A DNA stretch of 64,000 bases, taken from assembly GCA_933228675.1 (NCBI GenBank), contig OW121740.1, positions 31,954,632 to 32,018,631 of the forward strand, read 5' to 3'. This DNA comes from Stomorhina lunata. Its lineage: Eukaryota > Arthropoda > Insecta > Diptera > Rhiniidae. The translations under genes were made by a program, and so were the position numbers. Position 1 is the stretch's first letter. The number at the start of each line of letters is the position of its first letter. Below are positions 57,582-64,000 of this stretch, piece after piece. The notes under the pieces were generated by a model. It was not told where the DNA came from. It was given only the letters and a program-made list of their open reading frames with translations, and searched no databases.

Positions 57582-57582
<1 letters not shown>
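56363..57582 (+). mobile_element. Mariner-type element M2 (DD41D), 3' end lost
   Basis: The left end AAGGGTGGTTAAATTGTAAG follows TA at 56361-56362. The right terminal repeat seen in M1 is absent: after TTTCCTAATAG the sequence becomes a pure TA microsatellite. B2 gives the unoccupied site (GTAATATATATATAAGAATT at 29214-29233). Confidence 0.88.
56476..57528 (+). pseudogene. DD41D mariner transposase, inactivated (M2)
   Basis: Nearly complete length (about 350 codons) from MERYTIQQRVKVIQTYYENG to the terminal ADILFHT. Lesions: an 18-bp deletion around HARTAAVRDS relative to M1, stops after DHSKRR and VDD, FSDKAHF for FSDEAHF, a one-base loss in the SGF-VNKQN region, and a short deletion before CGLWAGGIIGPNFF. 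The second D is kept (WFQQDDATCHT). The third is changed to N (SCDLTPLNFFLWGY), 41 residues further on. So M2 lost a catalytic residue that M1 keeps. Confidence 0.9.

Positions 57583-57658
<76 letters not shown>
57583..57658 (+). repeat. TA microsatellite at the M2/B4 junction
   Basis: About 38 TA units, replacing the lost 3' terminal repeat of M2 and seeded by the TATATATA already present in family B. Confidence 0.97.
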
Positions 57659-57660
<2 letters not shown>

Positions 57661-57718
57661 AATTATAGCCAAATGTTGACCGATTGTAACAAAATTGAAC
57701 ACACTTTCAAAATTTTTG

Positions 57719-57843
57719 TGCTGTTTATATAACACAATCAGCTGACGATTGAAAGAAATTTACATGTACATTGTTTTTGTTATAATAACAAAACACATGC
57801 AAATTTCACACAATCATCTGCTGATTGTGTTCTATAAACTGCA
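57719..57843 (+). mobile_element. Small MITE-like inverted repeat inside B4
   Basis: Ends are inverted: TGCTGTTTATATAACACAAT with CAGCTGA on the left and TCATCTGCTGATTGTGTTCT, ATAAACTGCA on the right. About 125 bp; absent at the equivalent place in B2 and B3. Confidence 0.65.
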
Positions 57844-58964
57844 TATAGGTCATAGTTTCTAATTCAATAGCTTTTAACTCGCCTTTGCTACATTTTTTTG
57901 GTTTCCGGGAGTGTTTTTATATGAAAGCTATAGTCAAATATGGACCGATTCCTATAAAATTTGATAAACTATATTAAGTCGTCATAGCTATTACATATGT
58001 ATTCAATATATCAGCATTAATGTATTTCCCGGTTCGGGTTTTATATGGGTGCTCTAACTAAATGTAAACCGATTGCGTCCATTTTAAATATACACTTTTT
58101 TCAAGATATCAAAAATATTTTTGTAAAATTTTGTCACTGTAGCTCTTTTTGTTAAGGTCGCGCTTTTATCTGACGGACATAATCCCGCTTTTGTTTTTGC
58201 ATTTTTGTGTTTCCGTATGTTTTTTATATGTGAGCTATGGTCAAATGGTGACCGCTTTTGACAAAATTTGCATATTGGATGGCATTGATATAAGACTTCC
58301 TTGTGCTAAATTTAGAGGAAAAGCTGTCACAGTTTATCATTTACTCGTATTGGCATTTAAGTGTATTTTAGGTAGAATTTAGGCTGTTTCCGCACGTTTT
58401 TTTTGTATGTGAGCTATAGTTAAATGTGAAGCGATTTCGATGAAATTTTATGTGCTACCTAGTGCTTATGTAAAACTTTTAAATACCAAATTTTATCATC
58501 ACAGCTGTTATAATTTGTTATTTTTTAGCAAATAAGCGATTAGCCTAGACGAGGTTATGCGGGAGCCAAATAATGAATAATATTTATGCCAAATTTCAAT
58601 GACATATATCCTTTCGTTAAGATTTTATCGTGCCGACAACAGACAGACAGACGGACAGGCGGACGAACAGACAAAGGGACATGGCTCAGTCGTCTTAGAA
58701 TTTTGAGCCAATATTAAGGAAATTACAAACGAAATAACAATCTCAATATATCCCCCATTCGTTTTGATTGTAGGTATAAAAAGCTATCATCAAAAAAGGC
58801 GTTTGTCAAAAGATGCGTCCTGTTTAAATAGGAAACATTCATGAATCGCTATCAATATCCGATATATCCTTTTAAATGCAAACACTGTTTTTTTCCCGTT
58901 ATTAAATTTATATCCAAATAATTTTGTGTTACCCTAATGTATAAATGCAAAACGTTCTGATTTT

Positions 58965-59759
58965 ATTATACCCTTTACCACCATATGTGGAAAGGGTATT
59001 ATAAGTTTGTGCTGATGTATGTAACGCATAGAAATATTTGTCTTAGACCCACCTTTTAGTATACTAATAGGCTTAGAATCACTTTCTGAGTCGATTTAGC
59101 GATGTCCGTCCGTCCGTCTGTCTGGCTGGCTGGCTGGACCCCCATGTAAACCTTGTTATCAAACTACAGGTCGCAATTCTGAAGATAATTTAATGAAATC
59201 TGCCACAGATCATTTTTTTGATAATGGGACCATGGCTATTGAAATTCGTCAAAATGGGTTCATTATTTATGGTACCTCCCATAGGTCCAACTTCCCGGAA
59301 TTGATATATTGGCCACAAATATCAATATTATTTCATCAAATTTAAATCATATACTGCTTATGTAAACTAAAATCACTGTACTAAATTTCGTTGAAATCGG
59401 TTCACATTTGACCATAGCTCTCATACAAACTTTTCTTTAAAAACGCACTAAATGAGACAAAAATCACTAAAACGCTCGTAAATCTAAAGATAATGAGAAT
59501 TTTAAGTTTCTGTTTTGCATACATAATTTTTGTAACAACTGTAATCAATTTGCCAAATTTGGAGATAATCGGTCCATATTTGACCCTAGCTCTCATATAA
59601 GTCCAAATGACGGAAACAGCTTAAATATATAAGTCTTGAGAAAATATCAAAATTTAGCAAATATTTGTCTTTATACAGGAAAAATAACACCTTTGACCTT
59701 AGTGGTGAAGGGTATCGTATGGTCGGGCTTGACCGACTATAGCACTTTCTTACTTGTTT
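58965..59759 (-). repeat. Family A repeat, copy A12 (full length)
   Basis: Reverse copy from TTATACCCTTTACCACCAT to the complement of ACAAGTAAGAAAGTGC. All modules and both hairpins are present. Confidence 0.9.
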
Positions 59760-60912
59760 TTGGTTTGCTTTCTTATTGTTTTTGTACTTGACAAACCGAA
59801 ATGTGTGAAAATCTGGTTTACGTCATTACATTGTTTTACGAATACGTATTTCGTTTTAATTTTGTTCTGAGAAAAGAAAGAAAAAAACTTTTCTCTTAAG
59901 ATCTGAATATTGTACGTACATTAGGCAGGTCTGAAACGAAATTTCTTGCTATTTTATTGATTTCAGTTTATTTTTGTGTGTATAAAAAACAAAGTATATC
60001 TATGATTTAAATCCATTAAAAGGTTGAAAACTGGTAAAATAGTGATCTGTTATAAACATACCTACATTTTTGTATTTTGTGGGCAAATGGCAACATCATT
60101 TACATTTTAGAGACGGTCTACCAAACACATATATTTGAAAGATAGGTTCATGAAGAATCACTCGAAAAATCTCTAACTGACAAATGGTTAAATTAACATG
60201 CATACAAGAGATTGAATGGTTTCCTACAGTTTACCTAACAATACTCTTATGCTCAAAGTATGTACTAAGATTTTTTTTTGACAACTGACTGACTGGGTGT
60301 TATTTGACAATTGAATTCCCAATATACTTACATCAAATGTTTAAAATTTTTATTTCAAGACAAGAATTTAATTTGTTTTTCTTGGCTTACACATGTTTGA
60401 AATTAATTTTAGAAATTTTCCTTATTTTTACAGATTTTGCAAACATTCAAATGATGTATCGCAATTTACTGAAAAAAGGAATGAAATTAAGAAAAAATTT
60501 CATATTGCATTCCAAACTGTTTGTATGTTAGTTTTTTCTGAGAACTGTTAAAGAAAGATTCATCAGAAGGATTTGTTTTTTTTTTCACAATTTGTAAACT
60601 ACATGATATTTGAAACCTGATTTCGAAACAATTTACATACATGGAAAGAATTAAAGAAAAATTGAAAGTATGTTAATCATAAATCATTAATTGTAATGAA
60701 GTGTAAGCAATGTTTTGAGCATTGTTTTCAAATTCTAATGATTCCAAAGATTTATTCCTTGGATAAATTTAAACTTTGGAAAGTCAAGTGACATTTGATT
60801 AACAACTTCCCAAGAATATTAAGCAAAAAAACATATTTCAAACCATTTTAATTTGAAATTAGGTACATATGAAAAATATACAAATTTTAGTTTGAAAAAC
60901 ATGTATGTATAT
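59760..60912. other. Unassigned AT-rich DNA
   Basis: A 75-codon frame at 60304-60531 is AT-driven. No gene or repeat recognised. Confidence 0.4.
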
Positions 60913-60914
60913 TA

Positions 60915-61573
60915 GGGGTATAACTTATTCCCATTTTTTGCAAATATCAAAATGGCCCTAGCATAGTCGAATAGTCCATTAAAAACTATTAAAAAAAATA
61001 GTATCAGTTTTTCGCGGTGTTCCAAAAAGGTCACCCACAAAACGCTGTAAAGTTGAAAAACTAGTAATTTTTTTTCTTTATTTGCTTTTATATATTTAAT
61101 CAAAAATTCACAGTTTTTTTTATCAAATTATTGGCCGGGCTCGCGTTTATCATTTTATCATAAAAAAGTTTACAAAAGAATGGTCTCTTATTATTTTCAG
61201 TATAAGAATAGTTGCAACCAAAATTTAACATAATTTTCCCCATAGCAACCGATTTTGATGAAATTTTGTGTATATGTGGAGAAGGGAGTCCAGTGTCGAG
61301 AAATGAATTTTAATCCATGAAATTTTTGTGCAGAACGTGCTATAAAAGTGGCACAGGATATTTACCCATTATGCAAAACAACACGCACGTTAAATCTGAA
61401 ATTCATTTCCCTTAATACTTAAGAAAATTTTAAACTTTTTTTAATTTATTAGTAAAATATTTAAAATTTTTTAACAAAATTTTTTTCTTGAGGGGTTTTA
61501 GAAAATTGATTTTATGGGTGAGGCTTTTGTAACCAAACGACCCAAAACAAATGCCAAAAATTGGTTATACCCC
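60915..61573 (+). mobile_element. TA-flanked MITE, GGGGTATAAC termini
   Basis: 659 bp. Left GGGGTATAACTTATTCCCAT and right (complement) GGGGTATAACCAATTTTTGG, each flanked by TA (60913-60914 and 61574-61575). The pattern fits a non-autonomous Tc1/mariner-type element. No transposase frame is present; interior words such as CCATAGCAACCGATTTTGATG are not shared elsewhere in the window. Confidence 0.72.
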
Positions 61574-61575
61574 TA

Positions 61576-62195
61576 ATGTATATATTGAAAAAAAAAATAG
61601 AAAAAGTTAAATTCGATGTTTCTTTATTAACAATGTATACGAGTATGGGATATACATGTATTGTATGTTGATCAATAAAAACAGTCCCTTTCCCTGTAGT
61701 AACACTGGGATCATGTGTCTCCATGTCAACACTTTGTGTAACATAAATTCAAATGTCCCCAATTTTAGTTCAGTACTGAAATAGTGAATATATAGAGACA
61801 ACTATTCTAGTATATATCTGGTGACATTGTCAACGAATGTGTCAACAAATATGTATATCAATAGGCCCCGATTTGATCCCAATGTCTCCATTTGGACCAA
61901 AAGAACTACAAAGTCAATACTAAGTAAATAGTGGTAATGTCTACTGGTAGATTTCGTAAAAACTCTAAATGTTAAATGTCAATAGTAGATAACATTGGAT
62001 GGGGCAAAATATTCAATATTGTCAATAGCAAAACAGTATTGTTTCTCTGACGGCATTTACTGCAGGGTTTACTTTAGGTAAATATCTGGAATAAATAGGT
62101 TTTGAACAAATATCAGTTGTTTGACTCTTCTGAATTAGGCTATGTACCTTTTCTCAGTCTAATTCTTGGTATGATTACCAAAAATTCCATATATA
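61576..62195. other. Unassigned DNA
   Basis: Contains many GTC/GTGTC-type words (TGTCTCCATGTCAACAC, TGGTGACATTGTCAACG), but no gene or repeat recognised. Confidence 0.4.
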
Positions 62196-62349
62196 ATATG
62201 GGTAAATCCTGCGTGACGGACGATACATTTGTCCGGATTTTGTTGTACTTAAATGAATTCCATTGTTGTTTTACACGAGATATATTTGCACAGATTTCGA
62301 TTGTACTCTCGGATTGAATTTGATTATTTACATACTTGCTTTGAAGGAA
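62196..62349 (+). repeat. Dispersed repeat H, fragment H4
   Basis: ATGGGTAAATCCTGCGTGACG, GATACATTTGT, TACTTAAATG and GCACAGATTT match 20742-20890. Confidence 0.75.
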
Positions 62350-62460
62350 AAAGCCTATTGGTATCTAAAAGGAGGGTCTAAGACAAATATTTCTATGCGA
62401 TATATACATCAGAACAAACTTATAATACCCTTTCCACCTATGGTGGTGAAGGGTATAAAA
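62350..62460 (+). repeat. Family A repeat, copy A13 (3' end only)
   Basis: AAGCCTATTGGTATCTAAAAG through CCACCTATGGTGGTGAAGGG and TATAAAA. Joined directly to H4. Confidence 0.85.
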
Positions 62461-62560
62461 AATATAATTTTGAGTTGTAAATTTTGAATTGTCTCTATTT
62501 AGAAGAACTTTTGCGATATGTATATATTTTTTTTATAAACACAAGTGAGATAATCTTGAT

Positions 62561-63275
62561 CTTTTTATATCCACCATCAAAAATAATGGGGGGTATATTG
62601 AGAAAGAGATATATATTGTGAATCCTTATGAAATTCTAAGACGATCGAATGATGTCCATTTGTCTGTCTGTCTGTTGGTATTGAAATTGGACGACATCGT
62701 TTATTTGCAAATAAATAACAAATTATAACAGCTATGACAAAATTTGGTATAGAGAAGTTTTACGAGTACATAAGAACTATTCAGCAAATAAAATCGAAAT
62801 TGGTTCACATAGCATACAAAACACTTCTGGAAACAGCCTTAATTCCACTAAAAATACACTTAAGCCAATAAATAATAAACTGTTATAGCTAAGGTCACTA
62901 AATTTATCACAAGGTCATTGTATGTCAATGCCAGCCAGTATGCAAAATTTTGTTACAATCCGTCACCATTTAACCATAGCTCCCATATAAAAAACTTACG
63001 GAAACATAAAAATATAAAAAAACCGGGGTTTATATTCATCTGTCCGTCCGTCAAAAATGGGAGAAAACAGCTCACATTTAGTTAGAGCTCCCATATAACC
63101 CCGCCCCGGGGATCACATCAATTCTTATAAATTGAATACAATTTAAATAGCAACTATTATTCAGTATATAAAATTGTTTAGGAATCGGTCCACATTTGAT
63201 TATAGCTTTCATATAACAAACTACCCGGATAACCAAAAAAATTTAGCAAAGGCCAGTTAATAGCTATTAAATTAG
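62561..63275 (-). repeat. Family B repeat, copy B5 (3' part, reverse)
   Basis: Starts TTTTTATATCCACCATCAAA then AATGGGGGGTATATTGAG and carries reversed modules (CATTTAACCATAGCTCCC, GTTAGAGCTCCCATATAACC). Truncated where TAGCTATTAAATTAG ends. Confidence 0.82.
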
Positions 63276-63660
63276 CCACTAGGTTGACAATTTTTTGTAT
63301 GAAAGAAAATGTTTTTTAAAACATGTATAATTTTTTTTCAGCGGAATATTATGATACTAGGTCTAAAAGTTTAGTTCCGAACATTTGAGTAAAATCGGAC
63401 AACGTTCTGCCCATCAAAAGTTCAGAGCCCATTTGTATGATAAAAAATGGGTTATTTCTTTATTTTTCAGAAATTTCAACCAAAAATAAAAAAAAATTCA
63501 AGAAAAAATAATGGAATATTAAAGAAAACTAACACAGCTTTTTTCAAATAGTCAACAACAAAAATCCATGAAGTAGTTTTGGAGTTATTTAATTTTTCCC
63601 CTGAAAATGCGCCTAAGGATATGCACCAAAAATATTATGTGATAATAAAGAAATTTTAAA
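63276..63660. other. Unassigned DNA
   Basis: Unrecognised; includes AAAATCGGACAACGTTCTGCC. No frame. Confidence 0.4.
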
Positions 63661-63764
63661 ATTATAGGTGGAAAGAAAGGGTATTATAAGTTTGTGCTGA
63701 TGTATGTAACGCATGGAAATATTTGTCTTAGAACCACCTTTTAGTATACCAATAGACTTAGAAT
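63661..63764 (-). repeat. Family A repeat, copy A14 (3' end, cut by SINE)
   Basis: AGGTGGAAAGAAAGGGTATTA through ATAGACTTAGAAT, where a SINE interrupts it. Confidence 0.8.
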
Positions 63765-64000
63765 GTGAACCGCCGTGGTATAGCAGGTTAGTCATCCGCC
63801 TAGCATACCAGAGGTCCCAAGTTCAATTCCTGTCAGACCCACTTGAAAAAAAGTAATTTTCAAATAGCGGCGGTTCACCTCATAACTCAGCTAGCCACTG
63901 GTTATTGAGTATTAGGCTATGAAAAACTTCTCTAACTAATGCATTTGCCGTTCGAAGCCGGCGTTAAAACGTAGGTCCCTTTCAATGAGTCTAAAAATAG
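63765..64000 (+). mobile_element. tRNA-derived SINE (runs off the window)
   Basis: Head with A-box-like TGGTATAGCAG (63776-63786) and B-box GTTCAATTCC (63821-63830), with CCTAGCA between them as in the 41093 segment. The body has GGCGTTAAAACGTAGGTCCC. An 11-bp inverted repeat, GTGAACCGCCG (63765) and CGGCGGTTCAC (63868), brackets the head. The 3' end lies beyond the window. Confidence 0.65.

Larger units (their letters stand above)
56061..58785 (+). repeat. Family B repeat, copy B4 (interrupted)
   Basis: Begins within the 5' part (GTCAAGTTGTGTTAAATTTAG) and ends TTTGATTGTAGGTATAAAAAG. It holds mariner M2 with a TA run (56363-57658) and a small MITE (57719-57843). Compared with B2, parts of the 5' region and one late module are missing. 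Confidence 0.82.

Noticed and set aside
60304..60531. 75-codon plus-strand frame
   Set aside because: Composition (F, L, I, K) is that of AT-rich random DNA; no motif or splice support.

Overview
The window is AT-rich, gene-poor, repeat-dominated DNA of a higher fly (Diptera: Schizophora, most likely a calyptrate such as a blow fly or muscid). The basis is the transposon set (DD41D and DD34D mariner-type transposases, RTE-clade LINE pieces, tRNA-derived SINE), spliceosomal introns in the one intron-bearing reading frame, and many copies of a non-coding repeat that starts ACAAGTAAG and ends GGGTATAAAA, an arrangement I associate with brachyceran genomes. The species cannot be fixed from sequence alone. 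No complete host gene is visible; at best there are a few isolated exon candidates (14022-14141, 19445-19680, 27577-27726/37456-37602, 38458-38523).

Layout. 1-11.3 kb: copies A1-A5 of repeat family A, a 30-bp minisatellite (S1, 2.5-3.9 kb), an ACAT microsatellite and a 31-bp minisatellite (S2, 7.3-8.9 kb). 11.3-18.5 kb: minisatellites S3 (29 bp), S4 (31 bp, lying inside S3) and S5 (31 bp), with a small coding-like exon at 14.0 kb. 19.4-28.3 kb: an exon candidate, then dispersed repeat H carrying a 4.26-kb DNA transposon (22047-26309) with ~0.6-kb inverted repeats, a three-exon transposase-like gene with one frame break, and a 3-bp target duplication confirmed by an unoccupied paralogous site at 28.0 kb. 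28.3-32.3 kb: tandem family B elements, one holding a nested A copy. 33.6-36.6 kb: minisatellite S6, the reverse complement of S1, holding a tandem plus fold-back of repeat C. 36.8-40 kb: a MITE, small ORFs, a divergent A relic and a DD34D mariner relic. 40.1-45.2 kb: degenerate 29-bp satellite S7 interrupted by a TIR element and C/D repeats. 46-50 kb: repeat F with an iterated CACGTG-containing motif, and the 5' part of an RTE-type LINE. 49.8-51.0 kb: mariner copy M1. 52-53.6 kb: a 132-bp tandem repeat and TA microsatellites. 53.8-64 kb: more A and B copies, rearranged RTE pieces, mariner copy M2 inside B, two further MITE-like elements and a SINE at the right edge.

The most striking pattern is a set of minisatellites with 29-31 bp monomers that are largely self-complementary and centred on CTATAG or CTAT-T4-ATAG. 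S3 and S5 differ by one extra base on each hairpin arm, so the dyad is kept exactly. The arrays repeatedly abut interiors of dispersed elements. Families A and B share an architecture (conserved start, hairpin, inverted termini, repeated internal modules) and show compensatory change in a terminal hairpin. All repeat-family letters are local labels; nothing was compared with a database.
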